The notes under the pieces are model-generated. The model was not told where the DNA came from and ran no database searches. It worked only from the letters and a program-made list of their open reading frames with translations. The translations under genes and the position numbers were made by a program. Positions 1 to 10,389 of a stretch of 64,000 nucleotides of DNA are shown here, one piece after another. Each line of letters opens with the position of its first letter. The first letter of the stretch is position 1. Source of the stretch: Batillaria attramentaria (Eukaryota; Mollusca; Gastropoda; Batillariidae). The DNA lies in the NCBI GenBank assembly GCA_018292915.2, contig JACVVK020000383.1:268501-332500 (forward strand), in the 5' to 3' direction.

Positions 1-2364
1 CAGGACACTTCAGAGAGTACTGGAGCGGCTGGAGAAGACGAGCAGGATGTTCCCCCAGCGGTTCCAGCACCTTGCCAGTCCAACAGCAATTGTTCAGATA
101 CTTCCGCAGCTGATGGGAAGTCTGTGCCTGTCTCTGATAACAGTCGTAGCTTGCCCCAGCCTTCAAGTTCAACAAAAACGGTTCCATCAGAGGGGAGCCC
201 AATCAACGTTATCAGTGATGTGTCTTTTGTGGACGACTTTGAAATTAACTTCGCGGAGGAGGCGCCTACAGACCACGGGGCAGTGAATGATGATCAGATT
301 GTTGAGCTTCATACTCCAAAGGCTGACCGCCTGTCTGCAGGGTACGTGTCTCCGACAGATGATGATGCAGAAGGTGCTCCCCTCTCTCCGACAGATGATG
401 ATGCAGAGGGTGCTCCCCTCTCTCCGACAGATGACACACTAGGCATTCCTGTATCTCCAGTGGATGATGCACCCATCATTTCTCCATCCCTAGTGGATGA
501 TGCACCCATCATTTCTCCATCCCTAGTGGATGATGCACCCATCATTTCTCCATCCCCAGTGGATGATGCACCCATCATTTCTCCATCCCCAGTGGATGAT
601 GCACCCATCATTTCTCCATCCCCAGTGGATGATGCACCCATCATTTCTCCATCCTCAGTGGATGATGCAACCAGCATTTCTCCATATCCAGTGGATGATG
701 CACCCATCATTTCTCCATCCTCAGTGGATGATGCTCCGATCATTTCTCCATCCCCAGTGGATGATGCACCCGGCATTTCTCCATATCCAGTGGATGATGC
801 ACCAGGCATTCCGCTATGTACTTCAAGCATTTTGGTGTCTCCAGCAGATGGTACAGGGACCATTCCTGTTTCTACCACAGACGATGCACCACACATTCCT
901 GTCTCTCCAGCACCAGACATTCCTCAACCTGTAGTGCATGATGCATCAGACATTCTTGTCTTTCTGGCGGATGATGCACCAGGCATTCCTGTATCTCCGT
1001 CAAATGATACACTCGGCGTTCCTCGACCTGCAGTGGATGATGCAGCAAGTTTTCCCGTTTCTGTGACAGATGATGCACCAGTGATATCTGGGGTGTCCAG
1101 TGCCACTGAGAAAAGAGCATCCTTACCACCAGCTTCCAATCCAATTGTTGTAAATGCTACGCCAGGTAAAATCAAATCCGAAATTAACTGTACAGCCAGA
1201 CCAACGTCGGGACGATCGTTTCATCCAAAGAATGCCATCCTGAGCATGCCAGTGCTCGTTCCTTCAGATGATACCTCCCAGAATGATGATTTTGACCAGT
1301 ATACTGTCAGCAGCGCTATAGGGGAACCAGAACGAGAGCCAACAGCGACCTTTACAGAAACTTCCCAGGCTGAAGAGTCCTGTGGAGGTCTTGCATCCCC
1401 GTCGTTCACTTCTGACACAGGTTGCATGGAGACAGCAGGTGATGAGTCTAGCCATGATGATGCCGAGTACTGTACGCCAGATGAGAACGGAGTTCACGTA
1501 GGAGGCCGAAAGCTTGCAGATGGAAATCATGTCACTGGGGCAATGGACAACACAGATCTATCAGCGCACCACAATTCTGAGGCACTTGAGGAAAATGTTA
1601 CCGGTGGTGTCGCAGAAAACCAGCCTGACACCTTCGTTATGAGTGAAGTAGAGGCAGATGTCGGAGCAGATGTTTCCGAGAGGGACACAGAATTTGAAGC
1701 AGCAGGGGGCTCTGGCCCAGAGAACACGACCGCCCTCAACTTGGAGGCGGGAAATTTGGGACTCGATACTCAGGTTCAAAATTGGTACGGAGGAGTCAGC
1801 ATGTTTTACGTATCTGGCGTTGGTGAAACTGATGCATTAACAAACGAAAAGCTGCAACCTCACAGCCGCAGGAAAAATAGACCACTCAAAAAGCGAGCGC
1901 CGGAGCATGGAAAATCAGAAGAAAAAGGAATGAACACAAGAAGTAGAACTCGCAGAAGCGCTAAGGGACAAACTTCATCCAAACCATCCCTTGAATCGTT
2001 GTCCAGCGGCGAGTATGTGAATCTTGAAGCAGAGGACAGCAGTGGACAAAAAATAATTGTTACGCTACCAGTTATCCCATTGGTACGACTGCAGGTTGCC
2101 AATTTACCCATACACGTGGCAGGTGAGCAGCCTGATACGACTGACGTAGCGAAGGCCAGGCTAAGAAGGCGTCCCACGCAGGATTCGGGTAAAAAAGTCC
2201 CATCTTCTTCTTCTCTCCCTTTGGGTGGAAACGGCCAAGCCAGCAGAAAACGACCATTGGCAACTGCAGATAAGACGTCTGATGCAGCTTCCATATTCAC
2301 CATGGTAATTTTATTTTTGACCATTATGATTGTCATTTGTTTGTGTTTTTATTTGTTTGAATAA
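1..2364 (+). CDS. Acidic repeat-rich protein with C-terminal membrane anchor, 5' partial
   Basis: The reading frame is open from base 1 (no start codon needed inside the window) to TAA at 2362-2364, giving at least 787 residues, so the gene begins upstream. In order: an acidic low-complexity N part; two 12-residue SPTDDDAEGAPL units; about ten 11-residue VDDAPIISPSP-type units (coding minisatellite); a long acidic Ser/Glu/Asp region; a basic stretch rich in Arg/Lys (bases about 1865-1970, including RRKNRPLKKR and RSRTRRSAKG) that could be a nuclear localisation or RNA-contact segment; and a final ~20-residue hydrophobic helix (TMVILFLTIMIVICLCFYLF) ending one residue before the stop. A terminal helix with no lumenal tail suggests a tail-anchored ER, nuclear-envelope or mitochondrial outer-membrane protein; this is inference. 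I do not recognise the family. The antisense frames here are repeat shadows. Confidence 0.75.
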   Translation, partial: QDTSESTGAAGEDEQDVPPAVPAPCQSNSNCSDTSAADGKSVPVSDNSRSLPQPSSSTKTVPSEGSPINVISDVSFVDDFEINFAEEAPTDHGAVNDDQIVELHTPKADRLSAGYVSPTDDDAEGAPLSPTDDDAEGAPLSPTDDTLGIPVSPVDDAPIISPSLVDDAPIISPSLVDDAPIISPSPVDDAPIISPSPVDDAPIISPSPVDDAPIISPSSVDDATSISPYPVDDAPIISPSSVDDAPIISPSPVDDAPGISPYPVDDAPGIPLCTSSILVSPADGTGTIPVSTTDDAPHIPVSPAPDIPQPVVHDASDILVFLADDAPGIPVSPSNDTLGVPRPAVDDAASFPVSVTDDAPVISGVSSATEKRASLPPASNPIVVNATPGKIKSEINCTARPTSGRSFHPKNAILSMPVLVPSDDTSQNDDFDQYTVSSAIGEPEREPTATFTETSQAEESCGGLASPSFTSDTGCMETAGDESSHDDAEYCTPDENGVHVGGRKLADGNHVTGAMDNTDLSAHHNSEALEENVTGGVAENQPDTFVMSEVEADVGADVSERDTEFEAAGGSGPENTTALNLEAGNLGLDTQVQNWYGGVSMFYVSGVGETDALTNEKLQPHSRRKNRPLKKRAPEHGKSEEKGMNTRSRTRRSAKGQTSSKPSLESLSSGEYVNLEAEDSSGQKIIVTLPVIPLVRLQVANLPIHVAGEQPDTTDVAKARLRRRPTQDSGKKVPSSSSLPLGGNGQASRKRPLATADKTSDAASIFTMVILFLTIMIVICLCFYLFE
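451..808 (+). repeat. 33-bp coding minisatellite
   Basis: About ten to eleven tandem copies of a 33-bp unit (GTGGATGATGCACCCATCAT plus TTCTCCATCCCCA, with variants) encode VDDAPIISPSP. Neighbouring copies in the middle are almost identical, while flanking ones drift to DDATSISPYP or DDAPGIPL, the usual pattern of internal expansion by unequal exchange. The unit length is a multiple of three, so copy-number change keeps the frame. Confidence 0.9.
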
Positions 2365-2365
2365 A
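2360..2365 (+). terminator. AATAAA polyadenylation signal overlapping the stop codon
   Basis: The hexamer AATAAA covers the last sense codon and the TAA stop of the upstream gene. If used, the 3' UTR would be only about 15-35 bases. No other AATAAA follows closely, so a very short 3' UTR is plausible but unproven. Confidence 0.4.
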
Positions 2366-2877
2366 CTTGGGTGCCAAAATCAAATTATTGTAACTCTGTT
2401 TGCTGCAATATAGCTCATTTGGTATAGTTCAGCAAATGTATACCAGTCAATTCCGTCAATATTTCGCATGAAATCAGAGCACGAAGTCAGCGGCCCTGTG
2501 ACTTCACTTCACCAGACCCCGGAGTACATTTGCACGCCCTCCCACGTTGTGGAGATAACAATCGCCCCCCACAAGTGGACGACTGGAGCTTATTTGCCCC
2601 TCCTGCGCATGACTGCTATACATTTGCACCCCCGAATGGGCGATTTATACCAACTAAGCTGCAGTAACAGACCAGGATGATTGATGGCAGTTGTATTTGT
2701 AATACTGTCTTCTTCTTCCACAGTGGCCATTGAATTATTTTGAGTAGTATGCTGCTGCTACTATTTCTTCTTCTACCGCTGCTTCTATCGGATAATAGAA
2801 AAAATGTAAAAACATGGCTGCTGCTGCATGTTTGCAGTAACTGTCTGTTGTATTTGGTGACTGTTACTGCTAGTGTA
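2366..2877. other. Intergenic, nothing recognised
   Basis: The stretch between the first gene and the terminal-inverted-repeat element at 2878 has no open frame with recognisable motifs, no SINE boxes and no long tandem repeat. Confidence 0.5.
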
Positions 2878-3358
2878 TACCGTAAAGTTCGGACTATAAG
2901 CCGTGACGTTTTCCTCCAGGTTAAAACCCTGCGGCTTAAACAACGATGCGGTTTATTTGCGGATTTTTCCAATTCCAGGAGCATCACACCCTTGTCTATT
3001 TTTAGCTTCCTTGTCACTCACTACATCGTGTTTACATTCATGAAATGCGGGTTTCTGTTATATATAATGAGTGAATGGTCACTGATAATGTTCTAAAAGA
3101 AATGCTTTCAGATCTGTGACAATATGATGCTGCACAGAAAAGCTGCAATGATATGTCATAGATAATCTTTGACGTATATATATATATATATATATATGTC
3201 TGTACATAGTAATGTAGTTGCATATATATCTGCAGCTTATAACCAGTGTGGCTTATTTGTGATAAAAAAATCCCTTTTTTTTTTTTTTCTTTTCTTTTTA
3301 CATTTAGAGGGTGTGGCTTATATGTAAAGGTGCACTCAATAGACAGAACTTTACGGTA
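2878..3358. mobile_element. Short non-autonomous DNA transposon (MITE) with 13-bp perfect inverted ends
   Basis: The left end TACCGTAAAGTTC (2878-2890) is the exact reverse complement of the right end GAACTTTACGGTA (3346-3358), framing 481 bp. If the outer TA on each side is the target duplication, the inverted repeat proper is CCGTAAAGTTC, which fits TA-targeting transposons such as Tc1/mariner. Inside, GCGGCTTA and GTGGCTTA motifs and a matching GGATTTTT/AAAAAATCC pair continue the symmetry. There is a (TA)n tract near 3175-3196 and a T tract near 3275. No transposase is encoded. The ends resemble a widespread animal repeat that starts with accgtaa-nnn-ggactataag, recalled without a database check. 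Confidence 0.8.
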
Positions 3359-3423
3359 ATTATGTTAATTACTCAGTTAAAATCTTCCATCTTTTGGCAG
3401 ATTTCCACGTTTGGCTACAAATT

Positions 3424-3531
3424 CCCCCCCCCCCCCCCAAAAAAAAGAAAAAGTGTTTCCTCCTCAAGCATTTAAAATCATGCCAAAACATACCAAATTG
3501 CACTGATTTTTTTTTTTTTTGGGGGGGGGGG
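3424..3531. repeat. C-tract/A-tract facing T-tract/G-tract, imperfect inverted repeat
   Basis: A run of about 17 C followed by an A-rich stretch and GTG (to about 3454) is mirrored by CACTGA, then about 14 T and 11 G (about 3499-3531). The two halves could pair as a hairpin around a ~45 bp core. It may be a small foldback element or chance proximity of slippage-prone tracts. Confidence 0.5.
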
Positions 3532-3649
3532 ATGGAGGGGGGAACATTCCACCAGACACCCCTAGCATATCGCATCTACTTTGCAGAGGCGCGCTTTTGA
3601 CTTTCCCACTTCAACACTAGATGCCTTGCACTTTTCCTCCTTTCCGATC

Positions 3650-5187
3650 ATGGACTATTTCAAGCCCCGTTTATGCTTGCAGGCCCCCAAACGCAAAGTG
3701 CTGCCCGAGAGATCGGCCGCGGGAAAAACGCTGATTTGTCACGAGTGTGGTATGGGCTTCACCAGCGCCTCCAACCTGAAGAAACACTTCCGCGTTCACA
3801 CAGGCGAGAAACCATTCACGTGCAAGCAGTGCGGCAAGAGTTTCTCCCAGTCCAGCCATTTGAAACTGCACCAGCGAAGCCACACCGGGGAGAAGCCGTA
3901 TTTGTGTTCAGTTTGCGGGACATCGTTCATCCAGGCTAGCGGGCTCAGGATACACATGGGCATACACTCTGGAGATAAACCGTTCAGGTGCTTTGAGGTT
4001 TACAATAGCAATAGGGGGCGGTCAGTGGTCTAGTGGCTAAGAGACTTGTCACCAATGCGAGAGGTCAGGGGTTCGAGTCCCACTCGGGGCAACAAATTTT
4101 TCCTTCTCGTATGTGGCACTGATCAATCGGGCCGATCGTTTGGGGTTCTCTCCTGGCACTCCGGCTTCCTCCCCCTCTGCTTTGGAAATGTTCAGTCCAC
4201 AAAATTTGAAAAATAAATGCAATTCTAAATTCCAAAACTTAAATAGCTGAACTGACCCTTCGCACCACGTGATTGTAAGGTGTTTGTTTCCAGTGTGTGA
4301 GAGAATGCGTGTGATTCACGTGAGCGTGTGTTGGGTTCAGTTCGTGGCGTTTTGAGCCGATTCATGAAATTGGGTAAAGCGCCAATACAGTACTCATTAA
4401 TTTCGATCAACGTCAGGGTTTCCACCTGTAATGATTTTAAACCATTCAGTTGTAATGCAATTGATCTGAGTTTTGTGTTGTGCCATTTGTTTTTGTTCGT
4501 TTTTAGTTTGTTTTGATGGGATTTTGGTGTTTATTTAATTTTTGTTGGTGTTTGTTGCTGTTTTATTTGTTTTGTTTTTTTTTAAAGAAATTTAAATCTG
4601 TGACTTAAATTTATTTTTTTTCAGTCGTCTCCCTGTTTCCTGTTTTTCCCCTGCCTGATGCCAAATCTTTTCTTTTCTTTGTCCCCAACAGTTGCGATTT
4701 TTGCGACGCAAAATTCCTTCGGCTGGGCGACCTGAACAAACACCTCCGGACGCACACCAAGCACCGCCCGTTTTCCTGCAAGGAGTGTGGCGCAGGGTTT
4801 ACTGCCTCTTCCGCTCTGCAGGTGCACATGAGGATCCACACAGGCGATAAGCCATTCACGTGTCACCTGTGTGGGGACGCTTTCGCACACAGCATCAGCC
4901 TGACCACGCACGTGAAGTGCAAGCACGGTGGCTCGCGGCCGTTTGAGTGTCAGCAGTGCGGGAAAGCGTTTGCGTGGTCGACAGACCTCACTAAGCACAA
5001 AAGAACACACACAGGAGAGAAACCTTATCAGTGCAGCTTCTGTGACAGAACGTTTGCAAGGTCTGACCATCTCAAGGTGCATGCCCGGAAACACACAGGG
5101 GAAAAACCATTTTCATGTGATGTATGCGGCCAGTATTTTTCGCAGGCAGGAGGGGTTACGAAACACAAAAGAAAGATGCACGCTTAA
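3650..5187 (+). CDS. C2H2 zinc-finger protein, nine fingers, two exons (3650-3987, 4692-5187)
   Basis: This is a probable sequence-specific DNA-binding nuclear protein. Exon 1 carries three complete Cx2Cx12HxH-class fingers joined by TGEKPF/Y linkers. The intron starts at GT 3988 and ends at AG 4691. Splicing joins codon bases AG+T to give Ser and rebuilds finger 4 as [12 protein letters not shown], so the junction is strongly supported. Exon 2 supplies fingers 5-9, ending KHKRKMHA at TAA 5185-5187. The joined coding length is 834 nt, 277 residues. Recognition helices differ between fingers (SASN, QSSH, QASG, RLGD, ASSA, HSIS, WSTD, RSDH, QAGG), so these are not recent duplicates. The ATG at 3650 is the first in frame, but TTTATGCTTGCAG just before 3683 is a plausible acceptor in phase 0; if used, the true start lies in an upstream exon. 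No KRAB, BTB or ZAD domain is visible. Orthology cannot be decided. Confidence 0.85.
4011..4230 (+). mobile_element. tRNA-derived SINE inside the zinc-finger intron
   Basis: A box-A-like segment (AGTGGTCTAGTGGCTAAGAG) and a good box B (GGTTCGAGTCC near 4069-4079) lie about 35 bp apart, as in a tRNA, followed by a non-tRNA body with GGGTTCTCTCCTGGCACTCC and an A/T-rich end (AAAATTTGAAAAATAAATG). No acceptor stem closes, so this is a SINE head, not a tRNA gene. It begins only about 25 bp after the 5' splice site at 3988. Its body differs from the SINE family at 9.2-12.6 kb. Confidence 0.6.
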
Positions 5188-5425
5188 CTGCTCAGATGAA
5201 AAAATCTTTCACTGGGTAAATGTATGGGGAAAAAAAAGAAGAAGACATGGTTCCTTCGTGCTGCTGTCATTAACAAGGAATCACCAAGCCATTTCCTTCT
5301 AGATAGTGTGTACCATCATTAGGTAAAACAGCCTAAGCACAAATGATTTGACAAGCACTTAGGCCCTTTACCATTTGACAGCAAATTAATAGAGGAAGAT
5401 CCGTAGTAATTTGTTGAAAGTTGTT

Positions 5426-5427
<2 letters not shown>

Positions 5428-5480
<53 letters not shown>
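5428..5480 (+). repeat. (TG)n microsatellite
   Basis: A long uninterrupted TG run about 50 bp long lies between the zinc-finger gene and the pearl-like element. The flanks 5188-5427 and 5481-5690 hold no recognisable gene; an A/T-rich tract and a T/C tract occur near 5660-5690. Confidence 0.9.
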
Positions 5481-5485
<5 letters not shown>

Positions 5486-5691
5486 TTGTTTCTTTGCATG
5501 TTTTGTGTTTTCCCAGATTTATGCATTTTTGCATTGCACTGTCTTCTGTGTGTTATCAGTGACACGCAAGATGATATACATGTATTTCTTGAGTATGTGT
5601 GTGACCTTGAAGACTGTGGGTGTATATTTTCATTATGTTGTGCGGCATACATTTTCTTCCTTTTTTTTTTTTTTTTTCTTTCTTTCTTTTT

Positions 5692-5751
5692 GGCTCCCTT
5701 GTGTAACAATGGGAGTCTATGTAATAGCCCTCCGTCGTCTGTCTGTCTGTC

Positions 5752-5788
<37 letters not shown>

Positions 5789-6790
5789 AGAAAACTTTAA
5801 CGTTGTCGTTTTCTCAGAAACTACAAACAGCAGAGACACCAAACTTTGCATGCTGATAGACAACCATAAGACCTTTCAAAACATATCATTTTGAATGGCC
5901 TTGACTCAAGGTCAAGGTCACTAACGCTGTCTGTTTGAAAATTTTACATTGGCATTTTCATGGAATCTACAAAGACCAGAGGTTTGAAACTTTGCATGAT
6001 GATAGACATTGATAAGAACTTTACAGATTCAATGGCCTTGTGTCAAGGTCAAGGCCATACAAGCTATTTATGTGAAACCTTAACATTGGCATTTTCTCAG
6101 AAATAACAAACAGCAGAGGCGCCAAACTTGGCCTTCTGATAGAGAGTGAAAAGACCTATGCACACAAACCATTTTAAATGACCTTGACCCAAGGTCAAGG
6201 TCATTAAAGCAGTCTGTTTGGAAATTTTTGCATTTGCATTTTTTTCGGAATCTAGAAGAACCAGAAGCATCAAACTTTGCATGATGATAGTTATTGGCAA
6301 CACCTTCACTGACATACCTGTGTTCAATCACTTTTAGTCAAGGTCAAGGCCATGCAGGCTGTTTTGGGGAAACTTTAACCTTGGCATTTTCTCTGAAACA
6401 ACAAACAGTTGAGGCACCAAACAAGGCATGATGATAGACCGCAATGAGACCTACCTTTTTGAATGACCTTGACTGAAGGTCAAGGTCATTAAAGCTGTCT
6501 GTTGTGAATTTTAACATTACCGTTTTCAGAGTAACTACAAATACTAGAGGCGTCAAACTTGGCATAATAACAGACATTGAGGTGATCTCATTTTAATGAC
6601 CTTGACCCAAGGTCAAGGCCATACAAACTGTTTGGGGGAAAATTGTAATATTGCCAGGAACTCGGAACGCCAGAGACACTTTACTTACCATGATGATAGA
6701 TAGTGATAAGAGCTTTACAAACATACACTTGTGTGAATGACCTTGACCCTTGTCACAAGGGAGCCATGGAGGCTTTTGCCTCTCTAGTTT
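5692..6790 (-). mobile_element. Pearl-like composite element with internal ~140-bp tandem array (copy A)
   Basis: Read on the minus strand, it starts CTAGAGAGGCAAAAGCCTCC near 6789 and ends with CACAAGGGAGCC at 5692. Between lie about six diverged tandem units spaced 135-150 bp apart. Each has a TGACCTTGACCC/GGTCAAGGTCAT palindrome and shared blocks such as GCATTTTCTCAGAAA, and the array closes with a (GT)n/(CTGT)n tract at 5740-5786. Near-terminal GGCTCCCTTGTG motifs form an inverted pair. The composition (unique ends, core tandem repeats, microsatellite, no coding region) matches pearl-type elements described in bivalves, later linked to Helentron-type rolling-circle transposition. The family link is by architecture, not by alignment. 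Confidence 0.75.
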
Positions 6791-7059
6791 TTGTGGGGGA
6801 TGGGGATGGTGGGTATGTGGGTGAGACACTGAGAGTTTTTCTGTTTCGTTGCTGTGGCTGGTTTTGTGTGTGTGTTTCCTGTTGCTGTTTTTGTTTATAT
6901 TTTTTTCTTTTGTCTATTGAAGAAAGCAAAACCCATTGCTAATATATAACAAGTGCCAATACCACATATTTGGTATGATACTAATGCATAATATTTCCCT
7001 GGCAGCTGTGATATATTCTCACTGACCATGAAACAATGCATGTTGTTTACAGAAAGTTG

Positions 7060-7720
7060 CCGTTTAACCTCCACTCAACACTCAACCATTCCAGGCTGCT
7101 ATTGATGGTTATTCACTTTTATTTGCACAGTATACTGTTGTTTGTCTTTTTTTTGTCTTTTTTAAATTGTTTCACTTGTTTTTGCATAGTATACTGTTTG
7201 CCATAATTGTTTCATTTAAAAAAGAAATAGTGGTACATGTACAATGTGTTTGAGTCATATATTTGTGTTATTTAAATCAAAACTCATTTAACCCATTCGA
7301 GGTTTTTATTGAATGTTTTTCACCTCTGTTTACACATTATACTGAAGTTTGCAACAACAACAAAAAAAACTGTTTTGTTTATTTAAATTTTTTTATTGTT
7401 GTTTAATGGGGATACTTAGGACTTTTATTTGTGTCATATTACCATTAATTAAACTTCAATACACAACCAGCCCAGGTTGAAGACCATTAACTTCTGTTGA
7501 TAGTGAATACTGGTACTTGTGTTCGCCATAATCCTTGTGTTTAATCGTTTGTATAATATATTCAAGACAATACTTTGTATGTACTTTGTTCAGGTTATCG
7601 TTAAACCTCAGCTCAATAGTTCACCATTCCAGGTTGCTATACAAGATTATTCAAATATTTCTGAAGTATGCCATAATCTGTTATTGTTTTATTTATATGT
7701 TTGTTTATTTGTCATGTTAA
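7060..7720 (+). repeat. Degenerate tandem repeat, unit about 170-190 bp
   Basis: A block with ACTCAACCATTCCAGG, then a GGCTGCTATTGATG-like segment, a TTATTCACTT-like segment and a (C/G)AGTATACTG-like segment recurs near 7075, 7290, 7455 and 7615 with substantial divergence. Between copies are T-rich stretches. No coding potential is evident. Bases 6791-7059 and 7721-9237 contain nothing I recognise. Confidence 0.5.
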
Positions 7721-9237
7721 CCACCAGTACTCAGGACAATACGTTTACTTGGTTTGTGTCGCTTTTGCAATTTTTTGCTTTAATTATTCTAGCGCTGTTT
7801 TTGTTTATCGATCATCACAAAAAGCGTATGCTCAAAGTGTGCCTTCAGTGGATTGCCATTACTTGCTGTGTGCATTTGAAACCTGTAACACAGTACAGGG
7901 ATGGATTTACTCAAATATGCCAGTGAAACATTGTCTTCTTGACCAGTCATTTTTATGAGACATTAAATTTTTCATTTTCTATGAGACAATCAAGTTCACC
8001 CGCATCACTCTGTCACATGTCTGTGCCGAGAGCCTGTTCCTAAGTGCAGTGACGTTCAGGTTCTGAACGGAAAAGGACCTCTCGATTGCAGAACTGAGAA
8101 AACTGATAACGCGCCAATATTTTTTGCAACTCTTTCGAGCGAGAGTTCCTGGCAGCGCGCGCGGCGAGCGGGATAAGTAAGACTCATCACTAAAATTAGA
8201 TTAGTGTAACAGACTCTATGACTGACACAGACAGCGCATCTCTGCTTCGCGTTGTCAAGTGCGCTTGTGATGTCATGTTCGTGCGACATATGACGCATTT
8301 TGCGAAATTTCTATGCGACATTTTAACAAAATATGAGAAAATCGGCGCACGAGAAAATCGATCCCTGCACTAAGCATAATATGGCTGTTACACAGACGTG
8401 GCAACTATTACGGATTGGCCATATTATTTTCCGCTTAACTCAGTTAAATATCGGAAATACGGTTCAGTCGCTAAAAATACTGTTCAGTCGCTAAAAATAC
8501 TGATGAGACAATTTTCAAATTATTTCAAAAGGATCACAAGGAAGTACAGCTGTGCATGAACCGAAAGACAGAATTAGTGTGAGTGCACCACCTTTTAGTT
8601 CTGACTTGGATGGCTTATTGCTCGTGAGTGCACACTCACACTTCAGCGCTGAAAGTATAAGCAATATACACTTTCTGTTTATACATGCATTTTTTTCTTT
8701 GTATGGTAGAATACTCACAGGTGCTGAAAACTACTAACATTCGTGTCAGATAGTACTGACAGACCCTTGTGGGGAGTTTCACCCTCGGCTGTACAGTAGG
8801 CTTGAGCGTTATGAGAGCCTTGGTGATCCGTTGACAGCGAGGAAAAAACTGAAGGGACCCCAGTAACCATTAATTTTGGGCTGATACCAGCCATGTCAAA
8901 ATTGGGAACCTGAATTTTGTTGTTGTTGTTTTGTTTGATAGCCGAAACAGATTTGTCACAGTGTGTGAGTGCTTGAGCTTTGCCATGCGCTGTGAGAGAA
9001 ACAAAGCAGACGACACGGGAACCAGTCACTCTAGGCTTCGGGTTGTGAGAAACCGTTTAGGAAAACTGGAATTTCTTGATGCTGTCTTGCAAAATTAATT
9101 TGCAGTTGGGGCCATTAGAAACATAAGATTGGTTTGCCTGACATGAAATCTTCTCACATTTGGCAACAGGCAGGCATATTTGGTGGTCCGTCCCTGCTTG
9201 ACTGGTACTGAAGATGAGATCTAACAGTTCCAGTTAC
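7721..9237. other. Intergenic, nothing recognised
   Basis: There is no open frame with recognisable motifs, no terminal-repeat pair and no SINE boxes. A duplicated GTTCAGTCGCTAAAAATACTG occurs near 8461-8503, and a GC-rich patch lies near 8150-8170. Confidence 0.4.
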
Positions 9238-9425
9238 CTCTATTGAGGGGAGCTAGGTGTAGCTGAATGGTAGAGTGTTGGACTTTCAATGCTCGAGTCG
9301 TGAGTTTGAATCCTGGCATGGGCCAAATATTTGTGCAGGCCTTATTCTCGTCTCCCTGACTCTGATACCACTCACACGTGGTGGGAGAGGATGTTAAACT
9401 CCCCAAAACCCACCCGTAACTCTGC
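9238..9425 (+). mobile_element. tRNA-derived SINE, copy 1
   Basis: A GGGGAGCTAGGTGTAGCTGAATGGTAGAGTG head with box A, TGTTGGACTTTCAATGCTCG, and a box-B-like GAGTTTGAATCC are followed by the family body (GGGCCAAATATTTGTGC..., then a GTTAAACTCCCCAAAACCC tail). Closely related copies are at 9463 and 12424 in this window. Confidence 0.75.
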
Positions 9426-9462
9426 TGAACATTTCCGTATTCCAAATCTTCAAAGTGCCTTC

Positions 9463-9615
9463 GGGGAGTCGGGTTGGCCGAATGGCAGAGTGTTGGACTT
9501 CTAATGCTTGGGTTGTGAGTTCATGTCCCGGCCGGAACCAAAATATTTGTGCTGCCTTTTTCATCGTTGCCCCGTCTTTAGGTGGAAAAGGACGTTAAAC
9601 CCCCACCCACCCATC
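9463..9615 (+). mobile_element. tRNA-derived SINE, copy 2
   Basis: It begins GGGGAGTCGGGTTGGCCGAA, with TGTTGGACTTCTAATGCTTG and a damaged box B (GAGTTCATGTCCC). The body TCATCGTTGCCCCGTCTTT and tail GGAAAAGGACGTTAAACCCC match the copies at 12424 and 44595. It lies about 40 bp after copy 1, in the same orientation. Confidence 0.8.
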
Positions 9616-9619
9616 CACT

Positions 9620-10380
9620 CAAAGTGCCTTCATCACCAGCAGCAGTAAAGGGGTATAAAAGAAATCTTTTCCCTTTTGTCATGATGCATTGCAGTGTTCC
9701 TTATTATGCACATTATGTGTGTCGTTTACGCAGAAACTTCAGACTCTGACGCAGAGATTTTGAGGCTGTGGGTCATTGGTTTTACAAAATGGCTGCCTGA
9801 CTTTGAAGAGAGGGTGAAAGTGACCCAATATTTGAAATCTGTAAGGAACAATTTACATTGTGTGATACTGTTTGTTCTAATATTTTATCTGTGGGTGTTT
9901 GAAGAGATGGAATGTCTTAAGAATTGGTATTTCACTTACCTGATTTTAGATGTGTAATCCAGTATGTGTGCGTGTTTAAAGTTATCTATGCATTTTGTGC
10001 ATTTTCCCAGATTTATGCATTTGGAAATTGGGTCTTTAGACATATATGTAGAGATTAATGTTGTGATAAATATGCATGTTGCCTATCGAATTGAAAGTGC
10101 CATTCAGTAGCCATTTTGGCTGATACCCTTTGTTGTACAGACACCTGGGCTTTTGTGCACGAATCTCTTTCTATACAAGATAAACCTTCACAGCACGTGA
10201 CTCCTACACACCATTTTTGTGCGTCGCAGGTCTTTATAGACCCATACAACTGACCCATAGTGTGATGGCAGCGCAGTCTTCATGTTGTAACAATATGATA
10301 TACATATGGGTGATGGCCAAAATGTTAACACAGTTGAACTTGCACAGACTGTTGTAGGTCCATCACTTCCCATCTCATCC
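9620..10380. other. Intergenic, nothing recognised
   Basis: A short open frame at 9694-9957 ends with hydrophobic residues but has no motif, no splice context and no repeat partner, so I do not call it a gene. Confidence 0.4.
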
Positions 10381-10389
10381 ATTTTCCCT

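Noticed and set aside
309..920. 203-codon antisense frame over the minisatellite
   Set aside because: It is the reverse of the 33-bp coding repeat; a unit divisible by three keeps all frames open, and the sense frame continues in non-repeat sequence to a membrane helix.
4020..4092. tRNA gene
   Set aside because: Boxes A and B are present but the acceptor stem does not pair and a SINE body follows.
6080..6577. Short minus-strand frames in the pearl-like array
   Set aside because: They recur in each tandem unit (LDLGSRSF types) and are by-products of the repeat, as are similar frames at 18 kb and 33 kb.
5700..6760. CRISPR-like array
   Set aside because: Spaced repeats are about 140 bp long, diverged and eukaryotic pearl-type; no short identical repeats with unique spacers.
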